Assembly: GCA_944387785.1 (NCBI GenBank)
Contig: CALXGG010000011.1
Coordinates: 1 to 33,021, forward strand
Direction of reading: 5' to 3'
DNA length: 33,021 nucleotides
Source of the DNA: an uncultured Oscillospiraceae bacterium
Lineage (GTDB): Bacteria > Bacillota > Clostridia > Oscillospirales > Oscillospiraceae
Under the pieces are notes generated by a model that saw only the letters and a list, made by a program, of their open reading frames with translations, was not told the DNA's origin and ran no database searches. Shown in pieces: positions 22,698 to 29,824 of this stretch. The number at the start of each line of letters is the position of its first letter. Position 1 is the stretch's first letter. Position numbers and translations under genes: made by a program.

Positions 22698-22715
22698 TTA
22701 GTTACAGCTAACTAA
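22698..22715. promoter_or_regulatory. DtxR-family-like (iron) operator
   Basis: TTAGTTA-CAGC-TAACTAA is an exact dyad right at the expected transcription start. It resembles DtxR/IdeR sites (TTAGGTTAG..CTAACCTAA) with one base fewer in each arm. A metal-bound repressor here would block transcription when iron is ample, consistent with a flavodoxin operon. Confidence 0.65.
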
Positions 22716-22782
22716 TCGCGGCGCAGCAAAGGTCAGCGGAGGCTGGGCTTTGGCGCGGATACAGAGAAGGAGGATGCTGCAT

Positions 22783-23337
22783 ATGCTGGACAAGGCCCTG
22801 GTAGTCCACTGCGCGCCCACGCTGGCGGGCCTCAAGACGGGGAGCCTTTTCACCGCCCTTCACCGGCCGGAGGCTCCGCTGGCGGAGCAGGCGGCGGCCT
22901 GGGACCGGCGCCTGGCGGGGAAGGGGGTGCGCCTGGCGGTGCTGCGCCGGGGGCGGCAGGGCTCCCTGCTGTATGTGTACCGGCCGGAGCGGCTGGCGGC
23001 GGACCTGGCAAGGCCCCGGGTGGCGGATTTCCTGGCCCGCCGGGGCTACGCCGGACTGGATGCCTCTGGGGCGGTGGAGCAGCTGCGGCGGCGCCTGGCG
23101 GCAGAGGCGTCTTTCCCCCATGAGATCGGCCTTTTCCTGGGCTATCCCCTGGAGGATGTGGAGGGCTTCATCGCCAACAGCGGCCGCAACTGCAAGTGCT
23201 GCGGCTGCTGGAAGGTATACGGAGACGAGGAGCAGGCGGCGCGGTGCTTTTCCCGGTACCGCAAATGCCGGGCGGTCTACCTGCGGCTGTGGCAGGCGGG
23301 GCGCTCGGTGGAGCAGCTCACGGTGGCCGCCTCCTGA
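22783..23337 (+). CDS. DUF3793 family protein
   Basis: A 184-residue protein of the DUF3793 family, function unknown. Typical blocks are the N-terminal HCAPTLAGLKTGSLF, FPHEIGLFLGYPLEDVEGFI and NCKCCGCWKVYGDEEQA, ending with a Cys in YRKCRAVYL. The Cys cluster (CKCCGC) could hold a metal. In Clostridia this family is often beside flavodoxin or ferrous iron transport genes, and here it heads an operon with a flavodoxin under an iron-type operator. ATG 22783 is chosen because it is nine bases after AAGGAGG; an ATG at 22774 directly abuts the SD. Confidence 0.85.
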   Translation: MLDKALVVHCAPTLAGLKTGSLFTALHRPEAPLAEQAAAWDRRLAGKGVRLAVLRRGRQGSLLYVYRPERLAADLARPRVADFLARRGYAGLDASGAVEQLRRRLAAEASFPHEIGLFLGYPLEDVEGFIANSGRNCKCCGCWKVYGDEEQAARCFSRYRKCRAVYLRLWQAGRSVEQLTVAAS

Positions 23338-23373
23338 GCGCGGGGCGGGAATAGAAGAAAGGAAGGAAAACCT

Positions 23374-23799
23374 ATGAAGCATGTAGCGGTGGTCTATTGG
23401 AGCGGGACGGGGAACACGGAGGCCATGGCCGCCCTTGTGGCGGAGGGGGCCCGGTCCGCCGGGGCGGAGGTGACGGTAGCGCAGGCCGCCGCCTTTGACG
23501 CCGGTCAGGCGGCAGGGTACGACGCTCTGGCCTTCGGCTGTCCCTCCATGGGCTGCGAGGAGCTGGAGGAGAGCGAGTTCGAGCCCATGTTCGCTGCCTG
23601 CGAGGACAGTCTGGCCGGGCGCCCCGTGGCCTTGTTCGGCTCCTATGGCTGGGGCGACGGGGAGTGGATGCGCCTGTGGGAGGAGCGCTGCGGGGAGAAG
23701 GGCATCGCCCTGGCCTGCGAGAGCGTGATCTGCTGCGAGACGCCGGACGCGGCGGCGGCGGCGTCCTGCCGGAAGCTGGGGGAGGCCCTGGCCGGGTAA
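23374..23799 (+). CDS. Flavodoxin
   Basis: A 141-residue flavodoxin, a one-electron carrier using FMN in place of iron-sulfur ferredoxin. The phosphate loop is SGTGNTE (residues 10-16), after the first strand VAVVYW. Later blocks GCPSMGCEELEESEFEP (with the 50s loop) and FGSYGWGDGEWM (90s loop with Tyr/Trp stacking) are typical. AAGGAAGG lies before the ATG. It follows the DUF3793 gene by 36 bases with no terminator; the iron-type operator upstream fits the usual use of flavodoxin under iron shortage. Confidence 0.93.
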   Translation: MKHVAVVYWSGTGNTEAMAALVAEGARSAGAEVTVAQAAAFDAGQAAGYDALAFGCPSMGCEELEESEFEPMFAACEDSLAGRPVALFGSYGWGDGEWMRLWEERCGEKGIALACESVICCETPDAAAAASCRKLGEALAG

Positions 23800-23817
23800 A
23801 CAGCGAAATTTGCCGTA

Positions 23818-23846
23818 TTGCGCAATGGCCGGCGACCGTGTATAAT
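23818..23846 (+). promoter_or_regulatory. Promoter of the degV gene
   Basis: TTGCGC (23818-23823), 17 bases, TATAAT (23841-23846). It begins 18 bases after the flavodoxin stop. Confidence 0.82.
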
Positions 23847-23900
23847 AAACCAAGGGACCCCGGTAAGGGCATGGATTTTATACAGTGAGGAGCTGGCTAC

Positions 23901-24794
23901 ATGGAAGCTAAGTTTGCGCTCATCAGTGATGGTTCCTGTGATTTTTCCCTGGAGGAGGCGGAACGGTCCCAGGTGACCCTGGTGCCCTTTTACGTCTCGT
24001 TTGACGACGCTACCTACCGCCGGGAGACCTACGAGGTGGGGGTGCGGGAGTTTTACGAGGAGATGGTGAGCCATCCGGGGGTCTATCCCAAGTCCAGCAT
24101 GCCCTCGGTGGACGACTATCTCCAGGTGTTCCGCCCCTTCGCGGCGGCGGGCACGCCGGCGCTGTGCGTGTGCATCACCTCCAAGTTCAGCGGCTCCTTC
24201 AACTGCGCCTCCACCGCCGCGGGGATCCTCCGGGAGGAGTTCCCCGCCTGCGACCTCTGCGTGCTCAACAGCCGGGTGAACACGGTGCTCCAGGGCGAGG
24301 TGGTCCGGGAGGCGGTCCGCCTGCGGGACGAGGGCTGCACCCTGGCCCAGGCGGTGGAGCGGCTGGAGGCGGTGATCCCCACGGGGCGGATCATCTTCAC
24401 CATCGGCAGCATGGACTACCTGAAAATGGGGGGCCGGATCGGGAAGGTGGCCTCGGTGGTATCGGGAGCCCTGGGGATCAAGCCGCTGATCGTGCTCAAG
24501 GAGGGGGAGATCTTCCCGGCGGGGATCTTCCGCAGCCGGGAGAAGGGCAAGGCCCGGCTCATCGAGCTGACCCGCCGGCACATGGAGACCTGCGGGGAGG
24601 ACCCCGGGAGCTACCGCTATGTGATCGGCTACGGCTACGACGTCGAGGAGGCCAAGGCATTCCGGGACGCCATGCTGGCCATGCTGCGGGAGCTGTGTGG
24701 CCTGGAGGAGCTGAAGGTGCGCCAGATCGGCGCCACCATCGGCGTCCACACCGGCCCCTATCCTATCGGCATCGGCCTTCTGAAGCGGGCCTGA
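23901..24794 (+). CDS. DegV family fatty-acid-binding protein
   Basis: A 297-residue DegV protein. These bind a fatty acid in a deep pocket and, as FakB, present it to the FakA kinase for phosphorylation before phospholipid synthesis. The N-terminal ISDGSCDFS, the block KSSMPSVDDYLQVF, ITSKFSGSFNCA and GRIGKVASVVSGALGIKPLI are diagnostic; ATIGVHTGPYPIGIGLL near the C-terminus carries the conserved His of the carboxylate site. No fakA is in the window, as is usual since fakB copies are scattered. GAGGAG eight bases before ATG. Single gene with its own promoter and terminator. Confidence 0.93.
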   Translation: MEAKFALISDGSCDFSLEEAERSQVTLVPFYVSFDDATYRRETYEVGVREFYEEMVSHPGVYPKSSMPSVDDYLQVFRPFAAAGTPALCVCITSKFSGSFNCASTAAGILREEFPACDLCVLNSRVNTVLQGEVVREAVRLRDEGCTLAQAVERLEAVIPTGRIIFTIGSMDYLKMGGRIGKVASVVSGALGIKPLIVLKEGEIFPAGIFRSREKGKARLIELTRRHMETCGEDPGSYRYVIGYGYDVEEAKAFRDAMLAMLRELCGLEELKVRQIGATIGVHTGPYPIGIGLLKRA

Positions 24795-24812
24795 CTGCCC
24801 GCCGGAAAAGAG

Positions 24813-24852
24813 AAAAGAGCCCGGGGACGCGGCTGCGTCCCCGGGCTCTTTT
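24813..24852. terminator. Bidirectional terminator between degV and the nfeD operon
   Basis: A perfect 18-bp stem (24813-24830 with 24835-24852), loop GGCT, with AAAA and TTTT at the ends. It serves both convergent units. Confidence 0.93.
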
Positions 24853-24868
24853 GCTGCCGCCGAGCGGG

Positions 24869-25030
24869 TCAAAGGTCGTCGGCGTCCTGGACCGGCGTTT
24901 CCGCCGGATCCGCGGGCACGCCGGTCCAGCTGCCCAGAGGGTCGGTGGGGGAGGGCCGTTTCCGGGCCAGCTCCATGGCCTTGTCCATGGGCCCGGACGG
25001 GCCGGGCTCCGCTTGGGGCCTGCGCTTCAT
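24869..25030 (-). CDS. Conserved-type small protein, 53 residues
   Basis: A short gene with an excellent AAAGGAGG six or seven bases before ATG 25030. The product is MKRRPQAEPGP..., then MDKAMELARKR, then DPLGSWTGVPADP and a C-terminal TPVQDADDL. From memory, the DP.GS(W/Y)TG.P and PVQDADDL motifs recur in small Clostridial proteins annotated hypothetical, so I consider it real. Acidic C-terminus, Pro-rich, probably unstructured; no function known. It lies 67 bases downstream of nfeD on the same strand and before the bidirectional terminator, so the two are likely co-transcribed. Confidence 0.75.
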   Translation of the reverse strand: MKRRPQAEPGPSGPMDKAMELARKRPSPTDPLGSWTGVPADPAETPVQDADDL

Positions 25031-25097
25031 GGCTGCGCCTCCTTTCCGGGGCGGGCCGCCCTATGGGTGGTATGCCCCGGGAGGAGAAAAAGATACG

Positions 25098-25571
25098 TCA
25101 GACCGGCACGCCGGCCCGGGGGCGGACGATGAGCTTCACGCCCTCCATCCGGGCCACCTCCACCAGCGCCCCGGCGGGGATGACGGCCCCGTCCTCGCTG
25201 CGGGCGGTCCAGGTCTTTCCGTCGATGTACACCGCGCCGGAGGGCGCGTCGTTGTTGATCTCCTCGGTGACCCGGGCCTCGCCGCCCAGGAGCCGGTCGG
25301 CGTTGGTGGGGACGATGTGGGGGTCGATGAACCGCCGGGCCAGGGGCCGGGCGCCCACCAGGGCCGCCAGGGAGACAAAGACGAACAGCAGCAGCTGCAC
25401 CGTCACCGACGCGCCGAAGAAGGCGGCCAGCATGGCTGCCAGAGCGCCCACGGCAAACCAGATGGAGACCAGGATGGGGGTGGCCGCCTCCACGAAGGCG
25501 GCCAGGGCCATGACGGCCACCCAGACCCAGACCATATGGGCGAGGAGGAATTCCACGATTTCGTGTTGCAT
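25098..25571 (-). CDS. NfeD family membrane protein
   Basis: A 157-residue NfeD protein. Three or four hydrophobic helices occupy residues 5-85 (MVWVWVAVMALAAFVEA, ILVSIWFAVGALAAML, VQLLLFVFVSLAALVGA). The C-terminal OB-fold follows (LLGGEARVTEEINND, SGAVYIDGKTWTARS, IPAGALVEVARMEGVKLIVRP). NfeD proteins usually pair with SPFH/flotillin proteins in membrane quality control; no flotillin gene is in the window. The frame extends 29 codons 5', but AGGAGGT eight bases before ATG 25571 fixes the start. Confidence 0.92.
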   Translation of the reverse strand: MQHEIVEFLLAHMVWVWVAVMALAAFVEAATPILVSIWFAVGALAAMLAAFFGASVTVQLLLFVFVSLAALVGARPLARRFIDPHIVPTNADRLLGGEARVTEEINNDAPSGAVYIDGKTWTARSEDGAVIPAGALVEVARMEGVKLIVRPRAGVPV

Positions 25572-25623
25572 AGCGATGACCTCCTGTCGGGAGCCCGGCG
25601 GGGGACGCCGGGGCTTTGTGGAT

Positions 25624-25629
25624 AGTATA
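25624..25629 (-). promoter_or_regulatory. Extended -10 of the nfeD promoter
   Basis: TGCTATACT on the minus strand is a TGn-extended -10. The stretch 25630-25771 holds only a tandem TGTTAGAAAA pair (about 25718-25740) and no gene. Confidence 0.55.
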
Positions 25630-25771
25630 GCACAGGCGGCGGCCGTTGGGTAGCGCAACTGATAAATTTCCCCTGGTAAGTTCTGTGGGGACGGCGGATC
25701 AGCGCTCCAATGCCTGATGTGTTAGAAAAGTGTTAGAAAACGCTTGAAAAAGGCCCATCGGGAGGGAAAAG

Positions 25772-25810
25772 AAAAAACCCCGAAACCATTGAGTCCCAAT
25801 GGTTTCGGGG
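25772..25810 (-). terminator. Terminator of tRNA-Arg
   Basis: A 14-bp perfect stem (25778-25791 with 25797-25810), then six T on the minus strand. It directly abuts the tRNA CCA. Confidence 0.93.
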
Positions 25811-25887
25811 TGGCACGCCGTGAGGGATTCGAACCCCCGGCCTTCTGGTCCGTAGCCAGACGCTCTATCCAGCTGAGCTAACGGCGC
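25811..25887 (-). tRNA. tRNA-Arg (anticodon ACG)
   Basis: On the minus strand the acceptor halves GCGCCGT and ACGGCGT pair (first pair G-T). D arm, anticodon stem TCTGG/CCAGA around loop CTACGGA (anticodon ACG) and T arm GGGGGTTCGAATCCCTC are all present, with discriminator G and an encoded CCA at 25811-25813. The A34 should be edited to inosine to read CGU, CGC and CGA. Confidence 0.97.
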
Positions 25888-25910
25888 GTGTCCTCTCAGA
25901 CAGCTTTGCT

Positions 25911-25939
25911 ATAATACCACAGTGCTTTTGAAAATGCAA
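25911..25939 (-). promoter_or_regulatory. Promoter of tRNA-Arg
   Basis: On the minus strand TTGCAT (25934-25939), 17 bases, TATTAT (25911-25916). Confidence 0.88.
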
Positions 25940-26019
25940 GGGGTTTTTCAAAATTTCCGCAAAAAAACATCAGGGAGGGTGGGGCGGAAAACCGGCCGGG
26001 CCGGAAAGGCCGGGCCCTC

Positions 26020-26048
26020 TTGAAGAAAGGCCGGGAATATGCTATACT
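26020..26048 (+). promoter_or_regulatory. Promoter of the ABC exporter operon
   Basis: TTGAAG (26020-26025), 17 bases, TATACT (26043-26048). It leaves a GC-rich leader of about 140 nt. Confidence 0.82.
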
Positions 26049-26082
26049 GACGAAACTGCCGTAAGGCGGCCTAGGGCCGCCT

Positions 26083-26151
26083 ATGCGGCGCTGCCTCACG
26101 GGCGCGCCGGCGGGCGGGATGCTGCCGCCTGCCCCGCCGCCCGGGACTTGA
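26083..26151 (+). other. Possible proline-rich leader ORF of the ABC exporter
   Basis: An open frame of 22 codons ends in MLPPAPPPGT, then TGA; the inner ATG (26119) has a weak GGCGGGCGGG before it. Runs of prolines stall ribosomes, so an attenuating leader peptide is conceivable. There is no strong ribosome site, and GC-rich DNA makes Pro codons by chance. A GGCGGCC/GGCCGCC hairpin precedes it at about 26065-26081. Confidence 0.22.
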
Positions 26152-26192
26152 CCCGGACGCGTTCACCTGTGTTTCCCAGTGAGGAAGAGAGC

Positions 26193-27911
26193 ATGAAGAA
26201 AATTTTACGTTACCTACTGCCCTACAAGGGCAAGGTGGCCCTGGCGACGGCGCTGATCGCCCTGTCCACCTTCTGCAACCTGATGCTGCCCACGGTGATG
26301 AGCGACATCGTCAACAACGGCGTATACAACGCCGACTTCCCCTATATCGTCCGCTGCTGCGGGGAAATGCTGCTGATCGCGGCCTGCGGCCTGGCGGCGG
26401 TGCTGGGGGGAACGAAGCTCAGCGCCGCCGTGGTGGCGGCTTTTTGCGCCGACATCCGCCGGGACATTTTCCACAAGGTCAACAGCCTGACCTTCGAGGA
26501 GTTCGGCGCCATGGGCACCGCCGCCCTGGTGACCCGCTCCACCCACGACGTGGACACCGTCTCCTGGGTGGCCGCCCTCCTCTCCGCCACCGTGGTCACC
26601 ATCCCGGTGCTGTTTGTAGGCGGCGTGCTGCTGGCGTTTGGCAAGGACGTGGTGCTGTCCCTGATCCTGCTGTGCTTTGTGCCCCTGGTTTTCGTGGCGG
26701 TGGTGGCCATCGGGCGGAGGATCTCCCCCCTCTGGAAGGAGGCCGAAACCTACACGGACCGCCAGAACGACATCATGCGGGAGCGGCTGTGGGGGATCCG
26801 GGTGATCCGGGCCTTCAACCGGGAGCCCCATGAGCAGCGGCGCATCGCCCAGGCCACCCGGGTGATGGCGGAGAACATCATCCGGGCCAACGTGAGCATG
26901 GGGGCGGTGCAGCCCCTGGCCCTGCTGGTGTTCAACGCCGCCGCCGTACTGATCCTCTGGGCGGGGGGCCAGCGCATGGCGGCATACGGCGCCCCCAGCG
27001 CCGGGGACATCTTCGCCATCCTCCAGTACATCGCCCTGGTGATGAGCGGCGTGGTGATGGCGGCCTTTACCATGGTCATGTATCCCCATGCCCAGGTGGC
27101 GGCGGGGCGCATCGACCAGGTGACGAGGGCCAGGAGTATGGCCCGGGAGCCGGAGCAGGCGGTGCGCTTCCGGGGGGATGTGGATTTCGACCACGTCACC
27201 TTCCGCTACGCGGACGCCGACGAGAGCGCCCTCAGCGACATCGACCTCCACATCCGCTCGGGGGAGAAGGTGGCGATCATCGGCGGCACGGGCAGCGGGA
27301 AGAGCACCCTGGTGCAGCTGATGCTGGGCTTCCGCGCCCCCACGGAGGGGACGATCCGCTTTGACGGCAGGGAGCTGCATCAGTGGGGGGCCCCCACGGT
27401 GCGGCGGAACATCAGCGCCGTGCTGCAAAAGACCGCCATTTTCAGCGGGACCGTCCGGGAAAACCTCCTCATGGGGGACGCCGGGGCCAGCGAAAAGCGG
27501 CTGCGGGCGGCGGCCCGGGCGGCCCAGATCGGGGAATTCATCGACACGCTGGACCGGGGCTACGACCATGAGCTCTCCCAGGCGGGGAAGAACCTCTCCG
27601 GCGGCCAGAAGCAGCGGCTGTCCATCGCCCGGGCGATTTTGAAGGACGCCCCCATCTTCCTCTTTGACGACAGCTTCTCCGCCCTGGACTTTATCACCGA
27701 GGCCAAGCTCCGCCAGGAGCTGAACACCACCATGGCGGGCCGCACCCGCATCGTCATCACCCAGCGGGTGACCTCCGCCATGGACTCCGACCGGATCTTC
27801 GTCATGGACCGGGGGCGGATCGTGGACAGCGGCCGGCACGAGGAGCTGCTGGGGCGCTGCCGGATCTACCGGGAGATCTACGCCTCCCAGACAGGAGGTG
27901 AGCGCCTGTGA
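26193..27911 (+). CDS. ABC exporter subunit, degenerate ATPase site
   Basis: A 572-residue half-transporter: six membrane helices (residues 1-310), then an ATPase domain. Walker A is GGTGSGKST near 365, signature LSGGQ near 467, Walker B IFLFDD near 488. The residue after the Walker B Asp is Asp, not the catalytic Glu, and the switch His is Gln (ITQRVTS), the mark of the inactive site in heterodimeric exporters such as TM287/288 or BmrCD. It should pair with the next gene product, overlapping by GTGA, to export drugs, lipids or peptides; the substrate is unknown. ATG 26193 is chosen for GAGGAAGAG just upstream and the amphipathic MKKILRYLLPYKGK start. Confidence 0.93.
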   Translation: MKKILRYLLPYKGKVALATALIALSTFCNLMLPTVMSDIVNNGVYNADFPYIVRCCGEMLLIAACGLAAVLGGTKLSAAVVAAFCADIRRDIFHKVNSLTFEEFGAMGTAALVTRSTHDVDTVSWVAALLSATVVTIPVLFVGGVLLAFGKDVVLSLILLCFVPLVFVAVVAIGRRISPLWKEAETYTDRQNDIMRERLWGIRVIRAFNREPHEQRRIAQATRVMAENIIRANVSMGAVQPLALLVFNAAAVLILWAGGQRMAAYGAPSAGDIFAILQYIALVMSGVVMAAFTMVMYPHAQVAAGRIDQVTRARSMAREPEQAVRFRGDVDFDHVTFRYADADESALSDIDLHIRSGEKVAIIGGTGSGKSTLVQLMLGFRAPTEGTIRFDGRELHQWGAPTVRRNISAVLQKTAIFSGTVRENLLMGDAGASEKRLRAAARAAQIGEFIDTLDRGYDHELSQAGKNLSGGQKQRLSIARAILKDAPIFLFDDSFSALDFITEAKLRQELNTTMAGRTRIVITQRVTSAMDSDRIFVMDRGRIVDSGRHEELLGRCRIYREIYASQTGGERL

Positions 27912-29689
27912 GCAAGGAAAGCAAGCGGGGCGGGAACCGGCGGGTGATCTGGCGCACCCTGTGCTACGCCAAGCCCATCCGGTGGTGGCTGGCCCTGGCG
28001 GGGCTGCTGGCCCTGGGGGTCATCGCCTGCGCCCTGGCGGGGCCCAAGCTCACCGGGGCCCTGGTACAGCAGCTCTACGACTACTGGGCCGGGGACCGCG
28101 CCGGCGGCGCCGCCGCCCTGGCGGCGGCCATGGCCCCGGGGCTGCTGCTCCTGCTGGGGGTCTACGGGGCCCACAGCCTTTTTGCCTATCTGAAGATGCG
28201 GCTGATGAACCAGGTGGTGAGCCGCCATTTCACCTGTGACCTGCGGATCCAGATCGCCGACAAGATCCGGCGCCTGCCGGTGAAGTTCGTGGACGGCACG
28301 CCGGTGGGGGAGGTGCTCCAGCGGATGACCGACGACGTCTCCCGGATGGGCGGTACCGTCCACGATATCATCGACACCATGATGAGCGGCTTCCTGCAGA
28401 TCATCGCCATCGCGGCGGTGATGCTGTGGGAGGACTGGCGGCTGGCGCTGCTGGTGATCGCGCTGATGCCCCTGTCGGTGTGGCTGAGCGCGATGCTGGC
28501 GGAGAAGAGCAGCAAATATTTCCGGGAGATGCACCGTCAGAGCGGGCGGCTGTACGCCGTGGTGGAGGAGAGCTACACCAACTACGCCACCACCAAGGCC
28601 TACAACCTGGAGGAGTACAACCACCGCCGCCACGAGGAGATCAACCGGCTCCAGCAGGCGGCGGAGGCCCGGGCCAATTTCCTGGGCAGCGTGGTCCAGC
28701 CGGTGATCGCCTTCAGCAACGCCCTGGCCTATATCCTCATCAACCTCCTGGGAGGCTGGCTCATCGTCTACCAGGGGGTGGCGGTGGGAACGGTCATGAC
28801 CATCGTCCTTTTTGCCCGGCAGATCGCCTCCCCCCTGGAGCAGATCGCCAACGGCATGAGCAATATCCAGCACGCCACCGCGGCGGCGGGGCGGGTGTTC
28901 GACATCCTGGACCGGGAGGAGGAGCCTCCCATCCCCGGCCGTCTGGACCGGGAGGAGGTCCGGGGGCAGGTGGACTTTGCGGACGTGTCCTTCTCCTACG
29001 ACAAGGCGAAGCCCCTGATCCGCCATCTCGCCATCCATGTGGAGCCGGGGCAGAAGGTGGCCATCGTGGGGCCCACCGGGGCGGGCAAGACCACCATCGT
29101 GAACCTCCTGATGCGCTTTTACGACGTGGACGGCGGGCGCATCTGCGTGGACGGGCAGGATCTTTCCCGGGTGTCCCGGGAGGACAGCCGCTCGCTGTTC
29201 GCCATGGTGCTCCAGGACACCTGGCTGTTTAAGGGCACCATCGCGGAGAACGTGGCCTACGGCCGGCCGGATGCCACCCGGGAGGAGATCCAGCGCTGCT
29301 GCGACGAGGCCTACTGCGACCACTTCATCCGCACCCTGCCCAAGGGGTATGACACGGTCATCGGGGAGGACAACATCACCATCTCCGGCGGCCAGAAGCA
29401 GCTGCTCACCATTGCCCGGGCCCTGCTCTCGGACCGCAAGCTCCTGATCCTGGACGAGGCCACCTCCAACGTGGACACCCGCACGGAGCTGCTCATCCAG
29501 AAGGCCATGGACAAGCTGATGCGGGGCCGCACCTGCTTTGTCATCGCCCACCGGCTGAGCACCATCGTGGACGCGGACAGCATCCTGGTGGTCCGGGACG
29601 GGCAGATCGTGGAGCAGGGACGCCACCGGGAGCTTTTGGAGAAAAAGGGCTTTTACTACCAGCTCTATACCAGCCAGTACGCCGTATGA
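27908..29689 (+). CDS. ABC exporter subunit, canonical ATPase site
   Basis: A 593-residue half-transporter and partner of the preceding gene. Six membrane helices occupy about residues 20-330, with PVKFVDGTPVGEVLQRMTDD as the coupling region. The ATPase domain has Walker A GPTGAGKTT near 388, signature ISGGQ near 492, Walker B LLILDEA with the catalytic Glu near 515, and switch His in IAHRLST. So the complex would have one live and one dead site. It starts with GTG in GTGA overlap with the first subunit; AGGAGGTG lies seven bases upstream. A terminator follows at 29700. Confidence 0.94.
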   Translation: MSKESKRGGNRRVIWRTLCYAKPIRWWLALAGLLALGVIACALAGPKLTGALVQQLYDYWAGDRAGGAAALAAAMAPGLLLLLGVYGAHSLFAYLKMRLMNQVVSRHFTCDLRIQIADKIRRLPVKFVDGTPVGEVLQRMTDDVSRMGGTVHDIIDTMMSGFLQIIAIAAVMLWEDWRLALLVIALMPLSVWLSAMLAEKSSKYFREMHRQSGRLYAVVEESYTNYATTKAYNLEEYNHRRHEEINRLQQAAEARANFLGSVVQPVIAFSNALAYILINLLGGWLIVYQGVAVGTVMTIVLFARQIASPLEQIANGMSNIQHATAAAGRVFDILDREEEPPIPGRLDREEVRGQVDFADVSFSYDKAKPLIRHLAIHVEPGQKVAIVGPTGAGKTTIVNLLMRFYDVDGGRICVDGQDLSRVSREDSRSLFAMVLQDTWLFKGTIAENVAYGRPDATREEIQRCCDEAYCDHFIRTLPKGYDTVIGEDNITISGGQKQLLTIARALLSDRKLLILDEATSNVDTRTELLIQKAMDKLMRGRTCFVIAHRLSTIVDADSILVVRDGQIVEQGRHRELLEKKGFYYQLYTSQYAV

Positions 29690-29699
29690 CCGGGCGCGC

Positions 29700-29741
29700 G
29701 CCGCCGGACGGGGAGATTTTTCGCCCCTCCGGCGGCGTTTT
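29700..29741 (+). terminator. Terminator of the ABC exporter operon
   Basis: GCCGCCGGA (29700-29708) pairs with TCCGGCGGC (29728-29736), with GGGG/CCCC inside, then GTTTT. Confidence 0.85.
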
Positions 29742-29744
29742 GGC

Positions 29745-29773
29745 TTGTCATGGGGGGAGGACGGGGGTATAAT
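29745..29773 (+). promoter_or_regulatory. Promoter of ilvE
   Basis: TTGTCA (29745-29750), 17 bases, TATAAT (29768-29773). No T-box or leucine-rich leader peptide is seen between it and the gene. Confidence 0.85.
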
Positions 29774-29824
29774 GGCGAAAACAGGGCCGCGGGGCGGCCC
29801 GTAAAGAGGGAGCGTGACCATACG

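Noticed and set aside
23871-23888. Five-codon ORF MDFIQ before degV
   Set aside because: No real ribosome site; ATG followed by a near stop is expected by chance.
25718-25740. Tandem TGTTAGAAAA copies taken for a repeat array
   Set aside because: Only two short copies, no spacers or further units; not a CRISPR or iteron array.
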